A stretch of 64,000 nucleotides of DNA from CAYPTY01 sp964413935 (GTDB lineage: Bacteria > Bacteroidota > Rhodothermia > Balneolales > Balneolaceae). A program made the translations under genes and the position numbers. The DNA is taken from assembly GCA_964413935.1 (NCBI GenBank), contig CAYPTY010000005.1, positions 1 through 64,000 of the forward strand, in the 5' to 3' direction. The notes under the pieces are model-generated. The model searched no databases. It saw nothing but the letters and a program-made list of their open reading frames with translations, and was not told the DNA's origin. Shown here piece by piece: positions 1 to 8,302 of the stretch. Within the stretch, counting starts at the first letter, position 1. The number at the start of each line of letters is the position of its first letter.

Positions 1-45
1 CAATTTAAGAAATGAGTGATTTAATTTTTCCATGTTTTTAATGCA

Positions 46-134
46 CTACAACGGTCCTGCGTTTGTGCAGCCGGGCGATCAACATTGCTCAAAGGCAAAA
101 ATCTAATCCGGTCTGCACGAAACGCTTGTTAACT
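46..134 (-). repeat. attC-like imperfect inverted repeat downstream of the T9SS gene
   Basis: Arms at 59-74 and 108-125 form a 16-bp stem. It is perfect except for two bulged bases, T112 and G119, both on the same arm. AAC (50-52) and GTT (128-130) lie outside the stem. Read on the minus strand, the order is AGTTAAC, the arm carrying the extra bases, a loop, the other arm, then GTTGTAG. This resembles the R''-L''-L'-R' order of integron attC sites, whose L'' arm carries extrahelical bases. It sits just past the stop codon of the gene at 201-2279, where a cassette attC would be. The match to the attC core consensus is only partial, so it may instead be a dispersed intergenic repeat or a terminator. 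Confidence 0.4.
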
Positions 135-200
135 GTCCGAACTCAAAGTTCTATTTATGCTTAATGTTCAATTGTAGTTATTGGGGACTATTTTAGCCCA

Positions 201-2279
201 TCACTTCACCAATGTCATTTTTAGGGTTTCTGTAAAGTTTTCCGTTTCCAGCTTATAAAGATAGATGCCAGATGCAAGGTGACTGGCATCGAACCCCACT
301 CTATGCATCCCTTGATTTTGCAGGCCATTGAAAAGTACCGCGATTTCTTGCCCTACCATATTGTAAACGGTTAGTTTTACTTCGGTTGGTCCTGATAATG
401 AGAAAGTAATGGTTGTAACCGGGTTGAACGGATTGGGATAGTTTTGGTAAAGCGTAAGCTCGCCTGGAACTTCTTCATCTGGACCATGTGCTATCTCGTT
501 AGAAACAGTAATAGGAGGATTGATTGGCACAATGTTTTTGAAAACACCTGCCGAAAAGGAGCCAAGATATAGAGTTCCATCTGGTCCGATTGCAGTTTGT
601 TCAATAGCAATATGCCGCATCTCGGTGTTGATTCCCCAGTTTTCTCCGTCATTTTCACTAACATAAACACGACCAGTATTTGTAATGGCGTAAATTTTAT
701 CGTTAACCTCATCCACTTCTATACTTCTGATAAAATCGTTATCAATGATGTCTGATGATCGTAATATTGTCGTCCACGTTTCGCCAAAGTCAACGCTTTT
801 TTCTACACCACTGCTATCTATACCGTAATATTGCCCATCAGACGTAATATGATAGATCGAGGCAGATAATTGTTCGTATTCAAATGTATCTAATGACAGT
901 TTGATGGCCCCATTGATAAAGAGCAGACTATCACCATCAGCTTTGAGAGTAAAATTAGAGTTTGGATTGGTATAAATGATATCCCACGTTTCACCCCCGT
1001 CATCGGATTGATACACATAGCGTGAAGAGGCAACAAATAACTGACCGGCACTATTTGCTGTAATATCTCTTAAAACATGGTCTTCATCAATCTTAAAACT
1101 TTCGCATTCACCTGTTGCAAACGAACACCTGTAGTAGTCGTGACTATCAACGGTATGAAAATTTTCTTCATCAATGGGTACAATATTTCGGGTCCTTCTC
1201 AGTGGAACAGATTGTGGATCCCACTCTTCGATTTCTGTAAAATAGCGGTATACACCATTGGTGGTTGAAGTCAGAAGCGTATCCTGTCCCTGGAAACTCA
1301 ATGACCGGATCCAGGCCGATGGCAATCCATCTAATGTGCATGTGTTTTGTTCGGCAGAGCAAATGTAGAAACCTGAATCTGTTCCGGTGTATACAACATC
1401 GTTGTGTGAATAAATTGAATTTATCTTTTTGTCAGCCAACCCTGGAAAAACGGGGTTTGCAGTTAAACTTTCTTTATCAATCAACAAAATTCCAGAGTCA
1501 GTACCTGCATAAATCTGATTATCTGATGCATGAAGAACATTTATCATAGCCTCAGGCAGATTTGAAATAAGCTCACCATCATCAGTTAGATGTTCCTTCA
1601 GGATGATGTCGCTATTTGTGGCGATAAAAAGTATATCACCGGTAGAAGTTATAGACCGAACCTGCAGGGTGTCCGGTCCAATTTTTTCCCAGGTCATTCC
1701 ATGGTCCATCGAAATGGCTATCCCGTTAAAACCACCTGCTATAAGTGTGTCATGATATTGATAAAAGGTGTTTATAGAAATGGTACTATCTATAGTTTTA
1801 AAAGAATGCTTGTCCTCTGATAAAGAATAAATGCCATTTCCACCGAGAAGAACCTCGCCAGATTCAACTATAAAAATTTCATTGATGCTCATATCAACGA
1901 GATCTTCCGTGTTTATCCAGGATTGCCCATAATCTTCAGAAAAAGAGAAGTTTTGAAGGGAAAAAGCAGGTTCTGTGGTAAACACTACCTCATAATCAAC
2001 TGCATAGTAGTTTCCCTGCTCATCAAGTGTAAAAGCTTTGTTTGAGCTTAACCTGGTGGGGCCGACATACATCCATTCTCTACTATCAATATTTCTCTTA
2101 AATAGTCCATCTCTGAATTGGGCTGCCGCATACACCGTATCGTTTTGTAAAACAATATCATTTACTTCAGAAGCGAAGGCCCCGCTCAAAGACTTCCAGC
2201 TTTGCCCCCAAGCCGTTGTAGCACAAGAAAAAGCAATCAATAAATGTAATATGGATATATACAGTATTTTTATTTGCAT
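201..2279 (-). CDS. T9SS-exported beta-propeller-like protein
   Basis: This 692-residue protein begins with a signal peptide (residues 1-26, ending near AWGQ). The middle is a run of BNR/sialidase-like or two-component-regulator-propeller-like repeats, with recurring elements such as SEDYGQSW, SMDHGMTW, SDDGGETW, SVDFGETW and SENDGENW. These suggest a seven- or eight-bladed beta-propeller. The last 80 or so residues are a type A T9SS sorting domain, with YQNYPNPFNP and then GIYLYKLE near the end. It should therefore cross the outer membrane by the Por system and be attached or released at the surface. The ligand is unknown. No catalytic sialidase residues are evident, so a binding or adhesion role is more likely than hydrolysis. 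The gene is visibly more AT-rich than icmF next door and lies in a segment bordered by attC-like repeats, suggesting transfer. Confidence 0.85.
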   Translation of the reverse strand: MQIKILYISILHLLIAFSCATTAWGQSWKSLSGAFASEVNDIVLQNDTVYAAAQFRDGLFKRNIDSREWMYVGPTRLSSNKAFTLDEQGNYYAVDYEVVFTTEPAFSLQNFSFSEDYGQSWINTEDLVDMSINEIFIVESGEVLLGGNGIYSLSEDKHSFKTIDSTISINTFYQYHDTLIAGGFNGIAISMDHGMTWEKIGPDTLQVRSITSTGDILFIATNSDIILKEHLTDDGELISNLPEAMINVLHASDNQIYAGTDSGILLIDKESLTANPVFPGLADKKINSIYSHNDVVYTGTDSGFYICSAEQNTCTLDGLPSAWIRSLSFQGQDTLLTSTTNGVYRYFTEIEEWDPQSVPLRRTRNIVPIDEENFHTVDSHDYYRCSFATGECESFKIDEDHVLRDITANSAGQLFVASSRYVYQSDDGGETWDIIYTNPNSNFTLKADGDSLLFINGAIKLSLDTFEYEQLSASIYHITSDGQYYGIDSSGVEKSVDFGETWTTILRSSDIIDNDFIRSIEVDEVNDKIYAITNTGRVYVSENDGENWGINTEMRHIAIEQTAIGPDGTLYLGSFSAGVFKNIVPINPPITVSNEIAHGPDEEVPGELTLYQNYPNPFNPVTTITFSLSGPTEVKLTVYNMVGQEIAVLFNGLQNQGMHRVGFDASHLASGIYLYKLETENFTETLKMTLVK

Positions 2280-2635
2280 GGAATCTATATTTTGATTGCT
2301 CTTTGTGTTTATAAATGATATTCAAAATTTCACCGTCTGAAATTCTTTTTACTATGTCCCCCCAAAGGTCATTTGGCAACATCATATTAAGGCAGTTAAC
2401 TAGTTTGTATGTGGGTATTTCTTCCATATAACATACTAAAACACAGGGATATACGCACATTCATCTCTCCTATCCTGTTTTATGAGCAAGCCTGACCAGT
2501 GTTAGGTTATCCTATCAGGGATGAGAAAGACCCCGTATCAAGCTGGGAAAATAATAGCTTTTACTAAAAGATCAGCATTTGGAATCATGGTTTATGGATT
2601 GCAGCAGAACATAAAAAGTTTATTTGGCAACTCTC
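2280..2635. other. 356-bp spacer without a convincing gene
   Basis: This AT-rich stretch lies between two minus-strand genes. I see no RNA gene or terminator. It holds a weak inverted repeat (2403-2412 against 2431-2442, with a two-base bulge), preceded by the same CAGTTAAC octamer that is found in the attC-like site at the left edge. A 97-codon open frame (2167-2460, minus) runs into the signal-peptide region of the T9SS gene and looks fortuitous or a remnant. Confidence 0.4.
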
Positions 2636-2923
2636 TTACCCTTTATTTTTCAATTCGAGTTTAATGTCTTTAAGTAGCAGAATTACAGACTCCATAAACT
2701 TGAACAAAAAAGAAAACAGAATTGTATTGGCTCCAATTGTAAGAACTATTGTTAGATACTCTTCAGTAAATAGTGCTAAAAATGTTGTGATTATTCCCAG
2801 AGATAAAAAAACTATAAATAATACTTTAAATAGAGTTTCCCCATAACTCACTTTTGAGGTTCCCATTTGTCTATTCCGCATAGAAGGATAATTTTTCTGA
2901 AATTTATTTATCTGCTTATTCAT
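2636..2923 (-). CDS. small two-helix membrane protein of unknown function
   Basis: The product has 95 residues. After a basic N-terminus (about residues 1-30) come two hydrophobic stretches, roughly residues 32-50 (FIVFLSLGIITTFLAL) and 56-75 (IVLTIGANTILFSFLF). A charged C-terminal tail ending in LELKNKG follows, so both ends are probably cytoplasmic. I do not recognise a family. It shares strand and AT-rich composition with the T9SS gene downstream (356 bp away) and lies inside the same repeat-bounded segment. The reading frame is credible because composition and topology fit a real membrane protein, but nothing points to a role. Confidence 0.55.
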   Translation of the reverse strand: MNKQINKFQKNYPSMRNRQMGTSKVSYGETLFKVLFIVFLSLGIITTFLALFTEEYLTIVLTIGANTILFSFLFKFMESVILLLKDIKLELKNKG

Positions 2924-2946
2924 AATTCTCTAACTAACTAAAAAGT

Positions 2947-2966
2947 GGCATAACGATCCAGCGTTT
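2947..2966 (-). repeat. half-site related to the attC-like repeat
   Basis: On the minus strand this reads AAACGC-TGGATC-GTTATGCC. The right arm of the repeat at 46-134 reads AAACGC-AGGACC-GTTGTAG. The two align with three or four changes and share strand and orientation. No matching left arm is found here, so only one half is present. It may mark the other end of an inserted unit running to about position 50. Confidence 0.35.
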
Positions 2967-2979
2967 AAGCCTGCCTGAC

Positions 2980-3009
2980 GGCAGTCAGGGCAGTCAGGGC
3001 AGTCAGGGC
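2980..3009. repeat. 3.3 copies of a 9-bp tandem repeat
   Basis: Three exact copies of GGCAGTCAG (2980-2988, 2989-2997, 2998-3006) are followed by a partial GGCT. The first copy overlaps a small hairpin (CCTGAC/GTCAGG). The array lies 17 bp past the icmF stop codon and next to the attC-like half-site. Confidence 0.85.
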
Positions 3010-3026
3010 TGGGGTGACGGGATGGT

Positions 3027-6000
3027 TTACATGTTTCTGCGGTACTGCCCGCCCACCTCATACAAGGCCTGGGAAATCTGTCCCAGTGAAGCTACTTTCA
3101 CCGTTTCCATCAGCTCTTCGAAGATGTTGCCGTTATTCCGGGCGGTATCTTTGAGTCGGGCTATGGCTTCGGCTCCGGTTTCTTTGTTCACTTCCCAGAA
3201 GGCATTCAGGTTATCAATCTGCTGCTTTTTCTCTTCTTCGGTGGAGCGGATCAGCTCTATAGGCTCCTGCTCTCCCTCTTTTTTGTCGCTCAGGAAGGTA
3301 TTCACCCCAATAATCGGCAGCTCACCGGTGTGCTTTTTGGTTTCGTAGTAAAGACTCTCGTCCTGAATCTTACCACGCTGGTACATATTCTCCATGGCGC
3401 CCAGCACGCCTCCCCTTTCGGTGATGCGATCAAACTCGGTCAGAATGGCTTCCTCCACCAGATCCGTCAGCTCTTCAATGAAAAAACTGCCCTGATTAAT
3501 ATTCTCATTCTTGGCGGTTCCCAGCTCCTTGTTGATGATCAGCTGAATGGCCAGTGCACGGCGTACCGACTCTTCAGTGGGAGTGGTGATGGCTTCATCG
3601 TAAGCATTGGTATGCAATGAGTTACAGTTGTCATAAATAGCCATCAATGCCTGCAGCGTGGTCCGGATATCGTTGAACTGTATTTCCTGCGCGTGCAGCG
3701 AGCGACCGGAAGTCTGAATGTGGTATTTCAGCTTCTGTGAGCGGTCATTGGCTTGGTACATGTTCTTCATAGCCACCGACCAGATCCGGCGTGCCACCCT
3801 GCCGATAACTGCATATTCCGGATCCAGTCCATTGCTGAAGAAGAAACTCAGATTATGGGCAAAATCATCGATGCTGAGTCCGCGGCTCAGGTAGTATTCC
3901 ACAAAAGTAAAGCCGTTGGCCAGCGTAAAAGCGGCCTGCGTAATCGGATTGGCTCCGGCTTCGGCAATATGATATCCGGAGATGGATACGGAATAGTAAT
4001 TCCGCACTTTATGCTCCGTGAAATAGCTCTGAATGTCGCCCATCATTTTCAGGGCAAATTCGGTGCTGAAAATACAGGTGTTCTGGGCCTGGTCTTCTTT
4101 GAGGATATCGGCCTGCACCGTGCCCCGAACTACGCAAAGTGCCTGTTCCTTAATACTTTCATAGGTTTTCTTATCAAGCAGTTTATCACCGCTGATGCCC
4201 AGAAGCCCCAGGCCGAATGTATCATTTCCTTTGGGGATGCTGCCCGAATAAGTCGGGATTTTGAGGCCTTTTTCCTTGTAGATGCTTTCAATCTTTTTAG
4301 CAGCTTCCTCCCACTTTCCGTTTTCCCTCAGCCAGCGCTCCACTTCCTGGTCAATGGCCGTATTCATGAACATAGCCAGGATCATCGGGGCCGGACCGTT
4401 GATGGTCATACTCACCGAAGTGGTTGGTGCCGTGAGCTCAAAGCCGGAGTACAGCTTCTTCATATCATTCAGGGTACAGATGCTCACCCCGCTGTTGCCG
4501 ATCTTGCCATAGATATCGGGACGGTAATCCGGGTCTTCGCCGTAGAGGGTCACCGAGTCAAAAGCGGTGGAAAGCCGGGCTGCAGGCATGCCTGAACTCA
4601 CATAGTGAAAGCGTCGGTTGGTGCGCTCGGGCGTACCTTCACCGGCAAACATGCGCGTAGGATCTTCTCCCTCCCGCTTGAAAGGAAACACGCCTGCGGT
4701 ATAGGGGAAGTAACCCGGTAAATTTTCTTTCAGGGCGAATTTCAGCCGTTCGCCTTTGTTTTTGCTCTTCGGCAGAGCCACACGTGGAATCTGCAGTCCG
4801 GACAGGGATTCCCGGTACAATTTGTTGGATATCACCCGGTCGCGGATCTTAACTTTGAACTCGTCAGCAGTGTATTTTTCGAAGAGATCATCCCAGTCGT
4901 TCAGGATACTCAGAGGCAGGGCATCCAGCTTGGAAGTCCAGTGTTCTTTCATCTGCAACAGCTGTTCTTTCAGGCTGTCGGCATCCTCCGGATTCCATTT
5001 TTCGATCTGATCCAGGGTTCCTTCCACCTGATCCAGCTTGGTTGCAAATTCCACCTGTTCTTCCGACCAGTCATGATAATCCCGGACGGTATCCGCGATT
5101 TCAGACAGGTACCGGACCCGTTTACCGGGAATGATAGCCTGGGCCTGGATATCTTCAGCCGGTGCGAAATCCGTGAAAATGCTTGTTCCCCAGTCCAGTT
5201 CGTAATAGTCATTGATGCGCTTCACGATGGCCGCAAAAAGGTGGTTAACCCCTTTGTCGTTAAACTGGGCGGCGATGGTGGGATACACCGGCATATCTTC
5301 TGGTTTCTTATCCCAGGCGCCGGTATTGCGAATCATCTGCTTACGGATATCCCGCAGGGCATCCAGCGATCCCTTTTTCTCAAATTTGTTCAGTACCACC
5401 AGGTCGGCCAGATCCAGCATGTTGATTTTCTCCAGCTGGGTTGCCGCACCGTATTCGCTGGTCATCACATACACCGGAATGTCTGAAATATCTACGATTT
5501 CGGTATCACTCTGCCCGATCCCGCTGGTTTCCACGATAATCAGGTCAAATCCGGCTGTTTTCAGTACCTGAATGGCTCCACGCACCGCCTCGGAAGTTGC
5601 CCGGTTGGAAGCGCGGGTAGCCAGGGAACGCATATACACCCGATTCGTATCGATGGCATTCATGCGGATGCGATCTCCAAGCAGGGCTCCGCCGGTCCTT
5701 ATTTTGGATGGATCCACCGATATCACCCCGATGTGCATATCCTCAAATTCAGTTAGGAATCGCCGTATGATTTCATCGGTAAGGGAGCTCTTGCCAGCCC
5801 CGCCGGTACCGGTGATCCCGATCAGCGGGATGATCTTATTCTTGTCCGCTTCATTGATCAGATCGTGATTCTGATCGAACAAGGCATTGTCTTCGTAGGA
5901 AATCACATCCTTGTGACCGTTTTCGATGGCACTGATGCTGCGTGCAATGGCATTCACGTTCTTATCGCGGATTGCCTGCAGGTCCGGAATGGCGATGGAG

Positions 6001-6497
6001 ATGGGATCGTAATCGCATTGCTCCAGCATGTAGTTGATCATGCCCTGCAGACCCATTTTGGAGCCATCCTCCACCGAAAAAATGCGGCATACACCGGCCG
6101 CGTGCAGTTCTTTAATTTCCTCATCCACAATCACTCCACCGCCACCACCAAATACCTTGATGTGTCCGGCGCCTATCTCATCCAGCAGCTCCACCATGTA
6201 TTTGAAATACTCCATGTGTCCGCCCTGATAGGACGAAATGGCAATGCCCTGCGCATCTTCCTGAATGGCACAGTTTACAATTTCGTGCACGGATCGATTA
6301 TGGCCCAGGTGAATCACTTCTGCCCCACTGCTTTGCAGGATGCGACGCATGATATTGATGGATGCATCATGCCCGTCAAAAAGGGAAGCAGCGGTCACAA
6401 AGCGGACTTTGTGAGTGGTTTCATAGGGACCCTGATTAGGCCCGGCTGATTCAGCTTTGGTTTTCTTGCGTGACGTATCTTTTGTGGTGGTGGACAT
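3027..6497 (-). CDS. icmF: fused isobutyryl-CoA mutase with GTPase chaperone (IcmF)
   Basis: This coenzyme B12 enzyme interconverts isobutyryl-CoA and n-butyryl-CoA and carries its own G-protein chaperone; it acts in the cytoplasm. Three parts are visible in 1156 residues. The B12-binding domain holds DGHDAS at 41-46, with His43 as the likely cobalt ligand. A MeaB-type GTPase follows, with Walker A GITGTGGAGKSS at 227-238. The mutase barrel begins near residue 590. Two mutase positions that separate substrates can be read: GVFPFKRE has Phe where methylmalonyl-CoA mutase has Tyr, and AQNTCIF has Gln where that enzyme has the carboxylate-binding Arg. Both point to isobutyryl-CoA rather than methylmalonyl-CoA. 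The order B12 domain, GTPase, mutase is the IcmF arrangement. The first 28 residues are a low-complexity extension. No partner subunit lies nearby, as expected for a fusion. Confidence 0.93.
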   Translation of the reverse strand: MSTTTKDTSRKKTKAESAGPNQGPYETTHKVRFVTAASLFDGHDASINIMRRILQSSGAEVIHLGHNRSVHEIVNCAIQEDAQGIAISSYQGGHMEYFKYMVELLDEIGAGHIKVFGGGGGVIVDEEIKELHAAGVCRIFSVEDGSKMGLQGMINYMLEQCDYDPISIAIPDLQAIRDKNVNAIARSISAIENGHKDVISYEDNALFDQNHDLINEADKNKIIPLIGITGTGGAGKSSLTDEIIRRFLTEFEDMHIGVISVDPSKIRTGGALLGDRIRMNAIDTNRVYMRSLATRASNRATSEAVRGAIQVLKTAGFDLIIVETSGIGQSDTEIVDISDIPVYVMTSEYGAATQLEKINMLDLADLVVLNKFEKKGSLDALRDIRKQMIRNTGAWDKKPEDMPVYPTIAAQFNDKGVNHLFAAIVKRINDYYELDWGTSIFTDFAPAEDIQAQAIIPGKRVRYLSEIADTVRDYHDWSEEQVEFATKLDQVEGTLDQIEKWNPEDADSLKEQLLQMKEHWTSKLDALPLSILNDWDDLFEKYTADEFKVKIRDRVISNKLYRESLSGLQIPRVALPKSKNKGERLKFALKENLPGYFPYTAGVFPFKREGEDPTRMFAGEGTPERTNRRFHYVSSGMPAARLSTAFDSVTLYGEDPDYRPDIYGKIGNSGVSICTLNDMKKLYSGFELTAPTTSVSMTINGPAPMILAMFMNTAIDQEVERWLRENGKWEEAAKKIESIYKEKGLKIPTYSGSIPKGNDTFGLGLLGISGDKLLDKKTYESIKEQALCVVRGTVQADILKEDQAQNTCIFSTEFALKMMGDIQSYFTEHKVRNYYSVSISGYHIAEAGANPITQAAFTLANGFTFVEYYLSRGLSIDDFAHNLSFFFSNGLDPEYAVIGRVARRIWSVAMKNMYQANDRSQKLKYHIQTSGRSLHAQEIQFNDIRTTLQALMAIYDNCNSLHTNAYDEAITTPTEESVRRALAIQLIINKELGTAKNENINQGSFFIEELTDLVEEAILTEFDRITERGGVLGAMENMYQRGKIQDESLYYETKKHTGELPIIGVNTFLSDKKEGEQEPIELIRSTEEEKKQQIDNLNAFWEVNKETGAEAIARLKDTARNNGNIFEELMETVKVASLGQISQALYEVGGQYRRNM

Positions 6498-6582
6498 ATC
6501 CTTGTTTTTATTCTCTTGGAAGCGATTTCATAAAAATAGGCATTTTAGCCCATTTTAAGAATGCTGTTCACAGATTTTCACA

Positions 6583-8214
6583 CTATTCAAATTGCAGATT
6601 TACCTGTGAAGTAAAGCCTGAAGTAACCCTGAGCGGATTTCGGATAAAATAGGGTTCGGGTTTCTCATAAGGAGCCACTTTCCCGAAATCCCACAGCCCG
6701 TTGCCGTTCAGATCCTGGTATACGATCAGTTTATAATTAACCGGGGCAATGTCATTCAGTGTTATTTGACCGGTAAAATTGCCCTTTTCAGCTATTCCTC
6801 CGTTTTGAGATTGAAGGATGTAATTAAATTCAGGGGAATCGCCTGCAGGATACAAAATCTCAATTTCGCCGTAATCGGCCGGGAACCAGATTTCGGGATC
6901 AATCAGCAGCCTGCGCTGGCTCACCGGATTCCAGGCCAGAAACTGATAGTTCACCCCCTGTGTCCAGCTGCCCTCCTGTGGTTCGAAGATGAGCCGGTTT
7001 CGGTCTGTTGACAATCCGGGGTAGGCCTCATTTGCACTTTCGCCGATAATGACGGTGGTGGAATCAACGATCAGGGAATCAGAAATCGGAGCCGCATACA
7101 CCACTTTTACCGCTTGATCCGGAAACAGGCCCTCTTCCCCTTCCCGCCCGATGATGCGCTGCAGGGTGGTGTCGGCCTGCGTTGAACCGTTGAAATAGAC
7201 TTCTGAGGTCTGAGCTTCATTTCCTCCCGCATCCTGAATATTACGGTTCAGGAGAGAATAGGTGCTATCCGGAGATAAATCGACGGTAGAGTGCGCAAAC
7301 AGCACAAAGGTGTCTTCGGGATCCCGGTAGAGAATGTCGGCCGGAATCCTTGCCCCGCTCAGGCTGTCTTCTATTTCGAGGTAGCTGGAATCACTGATCC
7401 CTATTGATTCACTGAAACGAAGTCTCATTCTGCGGGAGGATAACAGCCCCACCCCCAACAATCGCGGTGCGGTACTGTCGACCCGAACGGTAAACACATT
7501 GCCCAGGGTATCTGAACCGGCTTTTTGCAGGATCACACTTTCTTTTGGAAAAGGCTGGGCGTTCTCGCTTTGGGTATCCCAGATTTTATTCCGGTTGCGG
7601 TCCTCCAGATAAATGGCGGTGTATTCCCCTTCGCTCAGGTAACGGAAGGTAAATCGGCCTGAAGTATCGGTTTCGGTGGAGTAATCCCCCTTTTCGGTAA
7701 ATAAAAAAGGCTTTTTATAAAGCAGAACGGTTTCGCCTGCAGAGCCTTTACCTGTTTCCGAACTCAGCACTTTCCCGGTGATTTCCCCGCTGTCGATTTC
7801 ATCCCCGGTGGAGATGGCCAGCTGAATGGGCTTTACGATTTTATTCCGGTTGGCATCCGACAGTTCGGTGCCCAGGGACAGAATGATGGTGGTTTCTTCG
7901 GGTAAATCATCCTTAAACACCACCTGCGCATTCTTTCGCTTCCATTTGATGTCGTATTCCAGGCCAATATCGGGCTCCACCTGCAGGGCAGTCTGAAAGG
8001 AAGGCCGGTTCACAAATTCTGAAAAGGCAAAGGTGATTTTACGACCCGTGAAATTCGTGGTACCATCGGCCGGGGATATTTCTTCCAGAACGGGGGGTGT
8101 TTTATCTCCTTCTCCACCTGTTGGATTTACCGGGGTGGCACAGCCTGTGATCAGGCTCAGGCCGGCAAACAGGATTAGCACGGAAATGCGATATGCTGCA
8201 GATGTGGTTTTCAC
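6583..8214 (-). CDS. Ig-like domain lipoprotein
   Basis: The product has 543 residues and a lipoprotein signal with lipobox near ITGC (about residues 22-25), so it is probably anchored to the periplasmic side of a membrane. Next comes a bacterial Ig-like (SbsA/Big_5 type) domain, recognisable from PPVLEEISPADGT and ITFAFSEFV at about 40-75 with a 'what if' strand order. A carboxypeptidase-regulatory-like region follows around 140-215 (GRFTFRYLSEGEY, LEDRNRNKIWD). The C-terminus repeats the same theme (YQDLNGNGLWDFG near 505). Such proteins are common and uncharacterised in Bacteroidota and Balneolota. It stands alone: icmF begins 85 bp downstream of its stop on the same strand, and a divergent gene starts 88 bp upstream. 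Function unknown. Confidence 0.75.
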   Translation of the reverse strand: MKTTSAAYRISVLILFAGLSLITGCATPVNPTGGEGDKTPPVLEEISPADGTTNFTGRKITFAFSEFVNRPSFQTALQVEPDIGLEYDIKWKRKNAQVVFKDDLPEETTIILSLGTELSDANRNKIVKPIQLAISTGDEIDSGEITGKVLSSETGKGSAGETVLLYKKPFLFTEKGDYSTETDTSGRFTFRYLSEGEYTAIYLEDRNRNKIWDTQSENAQPFPKESVILQKAGSDTLGNVFTVRVDSTAPRLLGVGLLSSRRMRLRFSESIGISDSSYLEIEDSLSGARIPADILYRDPEDTFVLFAHSTVDLSPDSTYSLLNRNIQDAGGNEAQTSEVYFNGSTQADTTLQRIIGREGEEGLFPDQAVKVVYAAPISDSLIVDSTTVIIGESANEAYPGLSTDRNRLIFEPQEGSWTQGVNYQFLAWNPVSQRRLLIDPEIWFPADYGEIEILYPAGDSPEFNYILQSQNGGIAEKGNFTGQITLNDIAPVNYKLIVYQDLNGNGLWDFGKVAPYEKPEPYFIRNPLRVTSGFTSQVNLQFE

Positions 8215-8302
8215 TAATTTTCTTTGAAATGCCGCTTAATTAATATAACATTTCAACGATCAAACGTATAGGACAGATCATCAGAATAAACAACTATAAA
8301 GG

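Noticed and set aside
2167..2460. 97-codon open frame on the minus strand across the T9SS gene start
   Set aside because: It covers the signal-peptide region of a clear gene in another frame, has no family match that I can see and no ribosome-binding site.
3753..4595. 280-codon plus-strand open frame inside icmF
   Set aside because: It lies antisense to a conserved mutase domain, and its translation is low-complexity and His/Phe-rich, as expected of a shadow frame.
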